Assembly (NCBI GenBank): GCA_038093975.1
Contig: JBBPTG010000059.1
Location: 1 to 64,000, forward strand
Origin: Chalciporus piperatus
Taxonomy: Eukaryota > Basidiomycota > Agaricomycetes > Boletales > Boletaceae
Direction of reading: 5' to 3'
Length of the DNA: 64,000 bases
Every line of letters begins with the position of its first letter. The first letter of the stretch is position 1. A program made the position numbers and the translations under genes. Below the pieces are notes generated by a model. It was not told the origin of the DNA. It did not search any database and saw nothing but the letters and a program-made list of their open reading frames with translations. Positions 9,662 through 20,218 of this stretch are shown one piece after another.

Positions 9662-11726
9662 ATGCGTCTCTTCGCCGTCAAAGACACAGACTCGTCAGGG
9701 CCATATCCCAGTGTTACATGGCAGCTCTCATCTCCGCGGTTGCTCATTGATCTGCCCCCTGAGTTGTTCACAGCCATATGCTCATTCGCCGATTGGAAAA
9801 CCATCCTTGGGTGTCGCGCAGTGCGTCACATTTCATACATGTTCATGTTACATGTCATAACATCCATCCTCTACCTCCGTTCACGAACCCGTGCTTGCTA
9901 CGACTTTCGTCGTTGCTTATCTAGGTCTGCCATCGACTCAAGGACGTCATCGACGGGTCTGTCGAGCTCCAATATCGCATCGAACTCGCACTTGATGGGA
10001 TGATCGACGGTCCACCCAGCTCGCTCTCCCCAGGCGAACGCCTCACCCGACTCCACGCCCTTCGTCGCTCCTGGTCCACCCTCTCGTGGACTTCTCACAA
10101 GAGAGTGCCAATGCCTGGCCTGTGCTGTGCGTACGAGCTCGTCGGAGGCATCTTCTGCAAGACACAGGCAGGAGAACCACAGAGAGGACAACCCTCGCAT
10201 CAGCATGCGGGCCACAATGTGGGGTCCAAGCAGATGTCATTGACGTGGCTTCCCTCGACGCGCGATGCTGAGCGAACAGTCGTGCGCGAGGATCTAGCGA
10301 TCCCCACAAGGGATTTCGCGATCGATCCGTCGCAGGACTTGATGGTGTTGTTCAAGGGCGGAGAAGACACTGAAATGTATGTACGCTGTTGTCGTCGATA
10401 TCGTGATGGTGATGACAATGCTGGTGATCACAGGCCAATGGTCGTCGTTTTGCCGGGTGCACTGGAACTGCACCTCAGGACCATATCCACCAATCTGGCG
10501 CACCCCGAGGCTCGGGTGCCGGTGCTGTGTACCCCAGTGCTATTCCCAGTGACGAGCGCGTTCATCCAAATCGTGGACGATGTCGTCGGTATGATGTATT
10601 GTGTAGATCCTGCCAAACCCCGCATCACGATATGGAATTGGAAGACAGGCCACCTCGTCATCGTACGTATCTCCGCACATACCAAGCTGTCTCACATCTA
10701 AACTGATACCGGCCCCGCACCCACATCCAAACAGGATCGAAGCAGTTCCCACCTCCCACCCGGTACATGGGACTTTTCGTTCATCAACAGTCGTGCTTTC
10801 TTCATCACCAGCGGGAGCGGCTATGGATCAATCGATGTCTTTACCTTTTCGTGTGATCGCTCCGAAGCACAATCGTCAGCGGACCCGTTGACGCACGTCG
10901 CGTCTCTCTATCTCCCTCCCATTCTTCCCACTGTCAGGGTGCTCAGCGTCGGAACTCACACGGGTCCTTTCCTCGCTAGCTGTCCAGAGGGCAAACCGTT
11001 TACGGCGTCGAACCAAGATCGGATACATGTCCTCACGATTCAATACATCACCCTCCCCGTCGGAGGTACACGAGACCGCCCACGATTATGCATGGTCTTG
11101 CACAATAAAGTCTTGGAGGGATACATTGCGAGGTATTCAAACGGATCGCCCGCTTCTGTACCCTGGGGCGATTGGGGACGCGCCAGTACACGCGTGTTGC
11201 CCCATATCGGGCTATTCCAGTGGTTGAGGCGAGTGTGCATTTGTCGAATGTATCTATCTATATGCGGTACTGACTCGGATCTTGGCTTGGACAAGATACG
11301 TCCACGGCCAACGCCTCGTCCTCCTCCCACATGCCGCCCCAGAGCCCGCAAAGCACACCGTCAAAGTCCTCGACTTCAACGTCCGAAACACGTCCACACT
11401 CCGTGATCTGCACAATTCAGATAACGGCACTGCCAACGACGACGAGGCCTCCGTGGAGCTCGTGGACTTTCCCACTCGCATCGGGATGCCGAATACTTTC
11501 TCCGAGGTTCTGGAGAGTGCGTTACCGTTCTGGGAGGCGAGGAGGGAATTGTGTATGGAATATTCGGGGATGATGATCGATGATGAGAGGTTGGTCGGGC
11601 TCAAGGTGCGTCCTTGAATTCGTTTGGGATTTGTGGCGGGTTGTGCTGACTGATGTGTGCGTGCGTGTGTAGTACCCTGCGTCCTTGACGGGAGATATGA
11701 GGGTGATCGACGTGTTCACGATGTGA
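9662..11726 (+). CDS. F-box protein, intact copy A
   Basis: Six exons fit by phase and splice consensus: 9662-9820, 9925-10376, 10434-10662, 10735-11234, 11296-11605 and 11673-11726, giving 567 residues. An N-terminal F-box reads LLIDLPPELFTAICSFADW (about residues 29-47), continuing into KTILGC. The long C-terminal part (VCHRLKDVIDGSVELQYRIE, YELVGGIFCK, DFAIDPSQDLMVL, later YVHGQRLVLLP) is of the kind I associate with expanded Agaricomycete F-box families. Such proteins recruit substrates to SCF ubiquitin ligases through Skp1; the substrate here is unknown. The exon 4/5 junction is the least certain. The gene sits in the loop of the inverted repeat and is duplicated at 16.5 kb. Confidence 0.85.
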
Positions 11727-11969
11727 TGGGCGACTTTTTTCTTCGCTTTTGGATGGCCCGAGGTAGCTGTTTTCGTGCGTGATGGTGCCATGTGTTTCTT
11801 TTGGTTTCGTGACGACTCGGTCGATTGGTATCGTGATGATGTACTATACTGTATATTCCTGCTCTTTTTCTGTGTATTCCTAGGATTTACGACGTGCGAT
11901 ACTCATGTTCCGTAGTGTGAATTACCCTTTGATCTCACCAACTAGTACTGTGGCAGCGCCTGAGTGGAG

Positions 11970-12840
11970 TGTATAGTAGCGCGCCAAATTACCGCCACAA
12001 CCGTCGCCACTGCGACGGTGCGACCTCCACTCAGGTCGACCAGGCTCACAACTAATTGTCGGGTATGTACACATTCTTCATCTCTTATCAAACTAGAGGA
12101 CTCCCCCTGCAGTCTTTAATCTCTGCACCACTGTGCGGCTTGATCAAGGTTTGCGACTCGGAGGCTGAACACGAGAAACACTCAATCGATCAATCGATCG
12201 GGCACATTCTCAGATGCCACTGTGCGGTTTTGGTGAGGGGCCACATCATGATCTCGCGCTGTCGGCCCTCTTTACACCCTCCTGGCAACGACGGCGGGGT
12301 TTGCATCGATGCGCAGTCGGTCGCGGCAGTCCGAGTCTCCTGGCACACACTCAGCGTGACCTTGGTGGGTTCCGAGTCACAGCCTACAGGCCCCCAGCGA
12401 TCGAAATGTGCTCGTCGCGGCCAAATTTGTCCGGATCCCAATTGTGAGTTGTCTACGCGATTATGCTATGGAGGCGTGCTGCTCGATTTTTCCAAGTTCC
12501 GTGCGGAAAAGCAAACAAACAAACATGAATGCCAGTGTGCAATTCACAATCACAAGAACGAGTCCGAGCTCCATCCGGAAGTTGTGGCCATTCGAGTTTC
12601 AACTTGAAGGTTACCTGCGGAATGTGCAGTTCGTAATCATATCACTGTGATAACCCTCCGCCGGGACTCCATCCGAACGTCACGGTTGTGGCCATTCGAT
12701 TTTCAATTTACCCGCGGAAAATTATGAATCACAATGGTGACCTCTTAGGGTCCATCCGAAAGTTGTGGCCATTTTGCAGTGGTGGGACTCTTTGGAGCGA
12801 ACGGACAAACGACGTCACGCATCCTCCATGCCTTAATTGT
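11970..12840. other. Spacer downstream of F-box copy A, with a block absent from copy B
   Basis: I see no convincing gene. Compared with the equivalent spacer after copy B (about 18742-18900), the stretch at about 11975-12455 is extra here. The flanking sequence (gcggcagcgcctgag on the left, tatgctatggaggcg on the right) is contiguous in copy B. A phrase around CCATCCG(A)AAGTTGTGGCCATT recurs at about 12570, 12665 and 12750, a short local repeat. Confidence 0.5.
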
Positions 12841-13866
12841 TGTGGGTCGTCAGGTTGGCGACCGCGACCGTTGGTCCATTGGGGGCGTAGATATACGAGG
12901 AGCTATCGCACTCCTGAAACCTAGGGAGCTCTAGGCAATCCATGATGTCTGCGATCGCTTTGGGGATCTGATGTCAATTTATGTGTGTTTGTACGATCAT
13001 AAGCGACAGCATCCCGGCGCCATAGCTCTTGCCATCAAGTCACGGAGCCAACTTCCAAGGCAAACATGCCTTCGATGCGCTCAATCGATATCTGTTTGAC
13101 CTTTAGTGGGTGTTGCGGGCGGTTACCCCACCGCGCCAGCGTTCTGTCGAAATCGACTCCCAAGCACTCACCCTCTCATCGAGTCCTTGATTCACTGACG
13201 CCCCTCACCGGCACCTTCAATGATGCATCAATCGGGCACCCACACATGGTCTGGACTATATTGTGCATTACAAGCCCGGTATGTCCGCGCGTGTCAATAT
13301 CATACATTATCTTCAAGTTTTCCTGACAAACCGCGGCTGTTACAAGTGTCCATCTCCCAATTTCCTCGCGTAGATCGTGGCCCTCCCCTCCTTCATACTC
13401 ACCAAGGTTCACCCCGTCTCTGCTCTGACGAAGGGCGCTCTTCTCATCCTGTAGCGTATACGTTAAAGTTCCTGTCAGCTTCGGGCGTCTAGGGAATATT
13501 ATTTCGAGCTTTGCTTTTGACACCCCTTCAGAAGAAGTGCGCTAGCTGCTCGTCCAGGGAATGTCAATATTTGTGAGTTGGGTGCCAGCGTGCGCAATGC
13601 ACAAGATCCAAAAACAACGCCCGTCTGTGTTTGTCCCTTGCTCAAGACTTCAGCGGGGACTCTGGCAGTGGACTGAATCAATTCCCTGATATTCTCCGAT
13701 TTTCTTTCTTGATTAATGAGATGCAAGACTACTAGTACAATGGAAAAAAATTCATGTGCATCCTAATCAAGAACATATCCCGCCTTTCCAATTCATCAGG
13801 TGCATGGGCTAATGACCACGACTTCTTATTCCTAATATTACACGAGACAATTCACTGAAGAAAGTG

Positions 13867-14751
13867 TCAACACTTCCATTCGAACCTCGATGAATCTGAC
13901 CTTACGGGTAAATCCTGTGTGATACGGCGCATGGCGTTCTTGAAAGCATCGCTGTAGTCCACCTCATTGGGGTTAAGAACCGTGGCCAAGGGGACGACAA
14001 TGAATGTCCGGATATTTGGATTCTCAGGCCGAGGCTTTTCGTGGATCCGGGGGCTATATGCAGCACCATCACGCCATGCTTCTACGTGATCATGGTACAC
14101 CTTACCCAGGGCTTCGCGGGAAAACCGATACATGCACCAGGAAGCTCCAATAGCGCAGATCGAGATGACATGGGTAAGATTGGGAGAGGAGTCAAAGGCG
14201 AATTGGGCCTGCGTGATAATTTGGGTCCCAACATTCGGCAATTCGAGGCGAGGGTCCGCTGACTCCGGCTTGATCTCTATAATGCAAGCAAGACGTCGAT
14301 GCGGTCTACCACTGACTTTCAAGGAAGAAATCGTGAAATCCGGGATGCGCCATTCGGTATCAATACCTTCGCGGGCTGCAAGGATTCTTTTTTCAAGGCT
14401 AGGTAGTTGGCCGCTGATGAGAGCACTGATATCTCCGGGGTCTACCTCAAGGCTCCAACTGAGATCTAAAATCAATAGGTCACCGGCCACAACTATGGCA
14501 GTCCCCAATGAGTACGTACCTTTGTCACAGTCAGTGTCCAAGAGTACCTCCCTGACAAGCTGTGGCTGCGGAGCAACAGACAGCCTCAGGTTACTATCCG
14601 ATAGATGGCTGACCCAGTAATTCAGAATCCTGTCCCAGTATTCATACCAGACGGATTCAACAGATGGATCTGCAGCGAAGGAATCCCGGATGGCTTTAAG
14701 ATCCTGGATGTGGTTGGAAAGATCTGGCATGGGGCTGACGTTATTGGACAT
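13867..14751 (-). CDS. PD-(D/E)XK nuclease-like protein, paralogue 2
   Basis: Exons 14751-14520 and 14465-13867 are separated by a 54-bp intron at the same place and phase as in paralogue 1 (GTACGT ... TTTTAG). The intron has no in-frame stop, so unspliced RNA would also be translatable (294 versus 276 residues). The signature is IPDF (PD at 119-120) and IIEIKP (E141, K143). Conserved WYEYWDRILNYW, TQIITQAQFAF and CMYRF segments are shared. The last dozen codons and the 3' flank are nearly identical to paralogue 1, while the body differs at roughly half the residues. Function is inferred from the motif only. Confidence 0.75.
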   Translation of the reverse strand: MSNNVSPMPDLSNHIQDLKAIRDSFAADPSVESVWYEYWDRILNYWVSHLSDSNLRLSVAPQPQLVREVLLDTDCDKGTYSLGTAIVVAGDLLILDLSWSLEVDPGDISALISGQLPSLEKRILAAREGIDTEWRIPDFTISSLKVSGRPHRRLACIIEIKPESADPRLELPNVGTQIITQAQFAFDSSPNLTHVISICAIGASWCMYRFSREALGKVYHDHVEAWRDGAAYSPRIHEKPRPENPNIRTFIVVPLATVLNPNEVDYSDAFKNAMRRITQDLPVRSDSSRFEWKC

Positions 14752-14800
14752 GGTGAACGTTCACTAAGGAATGGGGAGAGAGACTGAAGGCCCCGTACCT

Positions 14801-14807
14801 TTATATA
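14801..14807 (-). promoter_or_regulatory. TATA box of PD-(D/E)XK-like paralogue 2
   Basis: TATATAA on the minus strand about 50 bp upstream of the ATG at 14751, matching the arrangement of the other two paralogues. Confidence 0.55.
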
Positions 14808-14870
14808 CGACTTCCAGGGCCCCGACAGCTTTTCGGGAAACAATGGAACAGTTGATCAACAACTATCAAC

Positions 14871-15471
14871 AGGCGGAACAAAAGGAGTCGACTAGGGTTG
14901 CGAAGTGGACAGTGGCGCAGTGTGGATCTACAACGCCAATGACAGCGGGCGCCTAAAGATTCTCCACTAATACAAATGGTGCCTCGTGTTTGAAACCGTG
15001 AAGCGGATGAACTGTTTTCGAGAGAACCTCGCCATAGTAACTGTGTTCGTTGCTTGAAATTCAGTGACTTTATTGTCCTCTGAAACAGAAACAAAAGCAA
15101 CTTGAAATCAGCTTTGCCGTAAGTGTCTCCACTGTTTCAAGTCTAACCAATCTGATGTTGTCTGGACCAGATCCTGGGCTGCGGAAGCCTCAAGACTAAT
15201 CAGCACGACAATGGACAACAGGAGAACAATAGCGCATCCACCAAATAGGGAGTGGAAAGGCTCCGAAGGATCCTGATATCTAAGTCAGCCCACCTGATCT
15301 GGGCTGATGGTCAGATGTGAATGGGTGATAAGTGATAGCATCCGGTCAAAAATCACATAATGCAATGTATGACCCTTTCTGGATAGATTTTATGTAAGCA
15401 TTGTCGATGTTACATTTAAATACGAGTCTGCAACTTCAAGCTTCAAGCTTCGAGTTGGGTATACAATCATC
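14871..15471. other. Shared upstream sequence between the nuclease-like and small genes
   Basis: No gene seen. The block at about 14950-15170 (gattctccactaa, cctcgtgtttgaaacc, ttgtcctctgaaacagaaac) recurs at 20230-20430 upstream of paralogue 3, so it belongs to the duplicated unit. A TTTAAATA run at about 15414 precedes the next gene. Confidence 0.5.
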
Positions 15472-16036
15472 ATGTCGCACGCTAGTAAAACACTGTTCGA
15501 CCTGCTTCCTGTAGGGTTCCGACAACGCAAAACTACTTCTCCCCTGACTGTAAGTCTCGAGGTCTTGTCTGTATACTCTTCCAGAGCGTTGAATGGCTGC
15601 CTTCCAGAATCTCAATATTGCTCGGACCGCTCCAGCCCTCCCAGTCCTCCCCGATATTCTGAAGCCAGACGAAAATCAGTTCCTCCCATACCCGCCACTC
15701 GTGCATTGCGGTTTCGCGGTGGAGTACTCACGAATGGTCGACATTTGCGTCAAACATCTGAACCTTTCCAAGGATGCACTTCTCGGAACCCCCGCTGTCG
15801 TTAGCAGTGTACTATCTATCAGCCTTGAACTTGGATTCCTTGTGAAATTCGAAACAGTTTTCTTGAATGGGAAGAATATGCTATTTCTCGCTATCAGTAA
15901 TAACCGAAACCCAGCGCACTCCGCCAAGTTGGAAGGGGCTCGGAACAAATTGAAGGCCTTCTTAGGAGAATCCGATGCTGTATGGTGTCTGGATACGAAG
16001 GAATGGTACTGGAGGCAACAATTGCCACGTCGCTGA
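15472..16036 (+). CDS. Small protein of unknown function, member of a local three-copy family
   Basis: Exons 15472-15549 and 15608-16036 are joined by a 58-bp intron (GTAAGT ... CTTCCAG, phase 0), giving 168 residues. An alternative start at 15593 would give 147. I do not recognise the family. Visible features: a Pro/Leu-rich stretch (APALPVLPDILKP), a central hydrophobic SVLSISLELGFLVKF segment and a C-terminal tryptophan cluster (AVWCLDTKEWYWRQQL). Degenerate relatives occur at about 16118-16276 and 20690-21092. A similar tail, LKAFLGESDAVWCLD, can be read at 20980-21080. It sits next to, and divergent from, the nuclease-like gene, and the pair was duplicated together. Confidence 0.55.
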
Positions 16037-16079
16037 GGATAATGTGATATGGATGACATGTATTTGTATTCGTCTTAAA

Positions 16080-16276
16080 TAGTGTTGCAGTCGAAGAGCA
16101 CTAGTTCTGTACTCGTACCCTTCCAGCTGGAGTACTGCCCTCCAGAGTCTCAAGATCACTCAGAACGCTCCAGCTCTCAAAAAACTCCCCGATGTTCTGA
16201 TTCCAAGACCCGTTTCCGCCACTCGTGGATTACGGGTGCGAAGTCTGAACGGACTTACGGCCCAGCCCTGTGAATA
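16080..16276 (+). pseudogene. Degenerate fragment of the small unknown gene
   Basis: The stretch from about 16118 (ttccagctggagtactg, ccagagtctcaagatcactc, cgctccagctctcaaaa) matches the start of exon 2 of the gene at 15472 but breaks down after about 60 bp. No equivalent of the tryptophan-rich tail follows. It is a partial tandem copy. Confidence 0.5.
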
Positions 16277-16474
16277 TTCAATAAAAGATGGGGTCTTTCC
16301 GATGCATAAGTTGATCTCTTCGCCGCCGTCCCCCGGGGCCTACGTGTCATAATACTCTACCACAGTGCGGACTTCCGAATGGTTTACCGCGCTGGGGTTG
16401 ACATGCTCTGTATCGCTATCAGTATAGCTCGTTGTCGCGTTGCTGTTGATAACTCGATTCGATAACCCTCACAC

Positions 16475-18542
16475 AGGTCGTCGAGGTCCTGCGTCTACCC
16501 AGACTCGTCAGGGCCATTTCCCAGTGTTGCATGGCAGTTCTCATCTCCGTGGTTGTTCATTGATTTGCCCCCTGAGTTGTTTACAGCCATATGCTCATTC
16601 GCCGATTGGAAAACCATCCTTGGGTGTCGCGCAGTGCGTCGCATTTCATACATGTTCATGTTACATGTCATAACATCCATCCTCTACCTCCGTTCACGAA
16701 CCCGTGCTTGCTACGACTTTCGTCGTTGCTTATCTAGGTCTGCCATCGACTCAAGGACGTCATCGACGGGTCTGTCGAGCTCCAATATCGCATCGAACTC
16801 GCACTTGATGGGATGATCGACGGTCCACCCAGCTCGCTCTCCCCAGGCGAACGCCTCACCCGACTCCGCGCCCTTCGTCGCTCCTGGTCCACCCTCTCGT
16901 GGACTTCTCACAAGAGAGTGCCAATGCCTGGCCTGTGCTGTGCGTACGAGCTCGTCGGAGGCATCTTCTGCAAGACACAGGCAGGAGAACCACAGAGAGG
17001 ACAACCCTCGCATCAGCATGTGGGCCACAATGTGGGGTCCAAGCAGATGTCATTGACGTGGCTTCCCTCGACGCGCGATGCTGAGCGAACGGTCGTGCGC
17101 GAGGATCTAGCAATCCCCACAAGGGATTTCGCGATCGATCCGTCGCAGGACTTGATGGTGTTGTTCAAGGGCGGAGAAGACACTGAAATGTATGTACGCT
17201 GTTGTCGTCGATATCGTGATGGTGATGACAATGCTGGTGATCACTGGCAGGCCAATGGTCGTCGTTTTGCCGGGTGCACTGGAACTGCACCTCAGGACCA
17301 TATCCACCAATCTGGCGCACCCCGAGGCTCGGGTACCGGTGCTGTGTACCCCAGTGCTATTCCCAGTGACGAGCGCGTTCATCCAAATCGTGGACGATGT
17401 CGTCGGTATGATGTATTGTGTAGATCCTGCCAAACCCCGCATCACGATATGGAATTGGAAGACAGGCCACCTCGTCATCGTACGTATCTCCGCACATACC
17501 AAGCTGTCTCACATCTAAACTGATACCGCCCCCGGATCCACATCCAAACAGGATCGAAGCAGCTCCCACCTCCCACCCGGTACATGGGACTTTTCGTTCA
17601 TCAACAGCCGTTCTTTCTTCATCACCAGCGGGAGCGGCTATGGATCAATCGATGTCTTTACCTTTTCGTGTGATCGCTCCGAAGCACAATCGTCAGCGGA
17701 CCCGTTGACGCATGTCGCGTCTCTCTATCTCCCTCCCATTCTTCCCACTGTCAGGGTGCTCAGCGTCGGAACTCACACGGGTCCTTTCCTCGCTAGCTGT
17801 CCAGAGGGCAAACCGTTCACGGCGTCGAACCAAGATCGGATACATGTCCTCACAATTCAATACATCACCCTCCCCGTCGGAGGTACACGAGACCGCCCAC
17901 GATTATGCATGGTCTTGCACAATAAAGTCTTGGAGGGATACATTGCGAGGTATTCAAACGGACCGCCCGCTTCTGTACCCTGGGGCGATTGGGGACGCGC
18001 CAGTACACGCGTGTTGCCCCATATCGGGCTATTCCAGTGGTTGAGGCGAGTGTGCATTTGTCGAATGTATCTATCTATATGCGCTACTGACTCGGATCTT
18101 GGCTTGGACAAGATACGTCCACGGCCAACGCCTCGTCCTTCTCCCACATGCCGCCCCAGAGCCCGCAAAGAACACCGTCAAAGTCCTCGATTTCAACGTC
18201 CGAAACACGTCCACACTCCGTGATCTCCACAATTCAGATAACGGCACTGCCAACGACGACGAGGCCTCCGTGGAGCTCGTGGACTTTCCCACTCGCATCG
18301 GGATGCCGAATATCTTCTCCGAGGTTCTGGAGAGTGCGTTACCGTTCTGGGAGGCGAGGAGGGAACTGTGTATGGAATATTCGGGGATGATGATCGATGA
18401 TGAGAGGTTGGTCGGGCTCAAGGTGCGTCCTTGAATTCATTTGGGATTTGTGGCGGGTTGTGCTGACTGATGTGGGGCGTGTGTGTAGTACCCTGCGTCC
18501 TTGACGGGAGATATGAGGGTGATCGACGTGTTCACGATGTGA
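16475..18542 (+). pseudogene. F-box protein copy B, start codon lost
   Basis: The exons correspond one to one with copy A: about 16475-16633, 16738-17189, 17251-17479, 17552-18051, 18113-18422 and 18489-18542. Splice sites and frame are preserved and I saw no internal stop. The copy-A ATG is changed (ctgcgtctac instead of atgcgtctctt). An in-frame TAA lies a little upstream near 16462 and no other ATG precedes the F-box. Either it is a recent pseudogene, or it uses an upstream exon joined at the acceptor-like cacacag at about 16470-16476. The first in-frame ATG in exon 2 would skip the F-box altogether. Confidence 0.6.
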
Positions 18543-18741
18543 TGGGTGACTTTCGTTTTCGTTTTTGGATGGCCCGAGGTAGCTGTTTTCGTGACGGCTC
18601 GCGATGATCGGTCGATTGGTATCGTGATGATGTACTATACTGTATATTCCTGCTTTTCTTCCGTGTATTCCTAGGATTTACGACGTGCGATACTCATGTT
18701 CCGTAGTGTGAATTACCCTTTGATCTCACCAACTAGTACTG

Positions 18742-19152
18742 CGGCAGCGCCTGAGTTCGCATAATTATGCTATGGAGGCGCGCTGCTATGCGGAAAAAAA
18801 ACAAAACATAAATGCCAGTGTGCAATTCACAATCACAAGAACCTCCGAGCTCCATCCGAAAGTTGTGGCCATTCTGGTGGGACTCTGTGGAACGAACGGG
18901 TGACGATTGTCACGGTACGGTTTGATGATGCATCAGCGACCACCCAAGCATTCCTTGAGTGTCTCCTTGCACCACTTCACCAACTTTCTTCCCTCGTTCT
19001 GCTCGGCCTTTCTCGGTTGGTGCCCTCCCCCTTTATCCTTCTTCTTCTTCTTCTTCTTCTTCTTCTTCTCCTCCTCCTCCTCCTCCTCGTCAGAGTCGTC
19101 GTCAGACCATATTTCCTGGGTAATTATTCCGAGCTCAGCTTCTGACGCCCCT
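18742..19152. other. Spacer after F-box copy B, with a TTC/CTC microsatellite
   Basis: No gene. It is homologous to the spacer and 3' flank of unit A but shortened. A polypyrimidine microsatellite (about nine TTC followed by about eight CTC) lies at about 19038-19089 and gives rise to spurious Phe/Leu-rich open frames. Confidence 0.6.
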
Positions 19153-20168
19153 TTAGAATGAATCTGACCTTACAATGATCTCGAGTCCTACGACTTCCTT
19201 CATGGATTCCTTGAAAGGATTGTCATATCCATCGCCATTGAAGACCCGGATGGAATCCACTTGCTGCATCGATTTGAGCTCGCGTGTGCAAAATTCACTC
19301 AGATCGTTACTACACAGTTTTGGACTGTGTTTTTCGTAGAAGTAAGCCAAATCCTTACGGGGGAACTTATGCATCCAAAAGTCTGTTCCAATAAGGTAGA
19401 TCGAGAAGATAGCATCAAGACTCCGATGGGACTCGAGGACAAGTTTGGCATGCTCGACGATTCGGCGCACGGCAGCCACCCCCAGCTTATCTGCCTGCGG
19501 CTCGAAATTTATAACGCAAACGGGTGTCGGAAGTGAATAGTTCGAGGAGACCTTGAAAACCATGAAATCCACGGTGCGGTCTTCGGTACCAACACTGTCG
19601 TGGCCTCCACGGGTGCTTTCTTGAGGGGCGGGCCGGCTGCCGTTGTGGCGGGGTTCTGGCGTAGTGGCTAGTGTCCTTCCGGCTCCTCTGTGGCTGGTAT
19701 CTCCGGAATTTGTCTCAGAGCTCTGGTTGAGATCTAAAAAATCAATAAGTCACTGGCCAGCCTATCTTAGCCCTCTGATGGGTACGTACCCACGCCAGTG
19801 TCACCCAAGTTCACCCTGAGAGTGTGTCGCTGAGAAACAGAGATCTCGAACTTGGAATCGGTAAGATTTCCCCATTCGGACAAATAGGCAACCCAGTGCT
19901 TCAGAACTTCCCCCCAGACTGCACGCCACGCGTCTTCAGTGTTCTTTGACTTCGCGATCTCGACGAGTTTTGTGCTGGGTGGCTTCGCAAAAATATCCGG
20001 CACTGTGGGATCTTCCGCAAGTGACGGGCACTCGGACTCGGACTTGGACTCGGACTCGGAGTCGGAGTCGGAGTCGGAGTCGGACTCGGAGTCGGACTCG
20101 CTGGGAATAACATACTTGTACATCTTCTTCTGCCCAAGTTCGCGCAGGGTCACTTTGACGGCGTGCAT
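19153..20168 (-). CDS. PD-(D/E)XK-like protein, paralogue 3, catalytic residues replaced
   Basis: Exons 20168-19790 and 19733-19153, intron in the same place and phase as the paralogues (GTACGT ... TTTTTAG), give 319 residues with no internal stop. Alignment by position shows the PD motif as VD (181-182) and the EIK motif as NFE (N202, E204), so the acidic and lysine residues are lost. The protein ends VRSDSF, missing the RFEWKC tail of the others. Near the N-terminus (about residues 23-47) it has gained a run of alternating Ser with Asp/Glu, plus a basic/Pro-rich insert before the core. The open frame suggests a retained non-catalytic role or very recent decay. Confidence 0.65.
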
Positions 20169-20207
20169 GGTGAACGTTTACTATGGAATGGGACGAGGAG
20201 TCGTGCC

Positions 20208-20218
20208 TTTATATATAT
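20208..20218 (-). promoter_or_regulatory. TATA box of PD-(D/E)XK-like paralogue 3
   Basis: TATATATAAA on the minus strand, about 40-50 bp upstream of the ATG at 20168, as in both paralogues. Confidence 0.5.

Larger units (their letters stand above)
12840..14870 (-). repeat. Right arm of the large inverted repeat
   Basis: Reverse complement of about 7140-9130. Within it a 26-bp segment at 12942-12967, containing GCGATCGC, is in the same plus-strand orientation as its match at 8993-9018. It is therefore inverted relative to the rest of the arm. Homology extends through the TATA region of the gene to about 14865. Confidence 0.85.
9555..16036 (+). repeat. Segmental duplication, unit A
   Basis: Starting at the ttgtcgcgttgctgtt word (9559), this stretch is repeated in direct orientation at about 16430-21090. 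Order in both units is F-box gene (+), spacer, PD-(D/E)XK-like gene (-), small unknown gene (+). F-box exons are near-identical between units (a few percent difference by eye), whereas the nuclease-like and small genes are far more diverged. This suggests either separate events or later homogenisation of the F-box part. Confidence 0.75.

Noticed and set aside
18900..19161. Phe- and Leu-rich membrane-like small proteins
   Set aside because: Produced by the TTC/CTC microsatellite.
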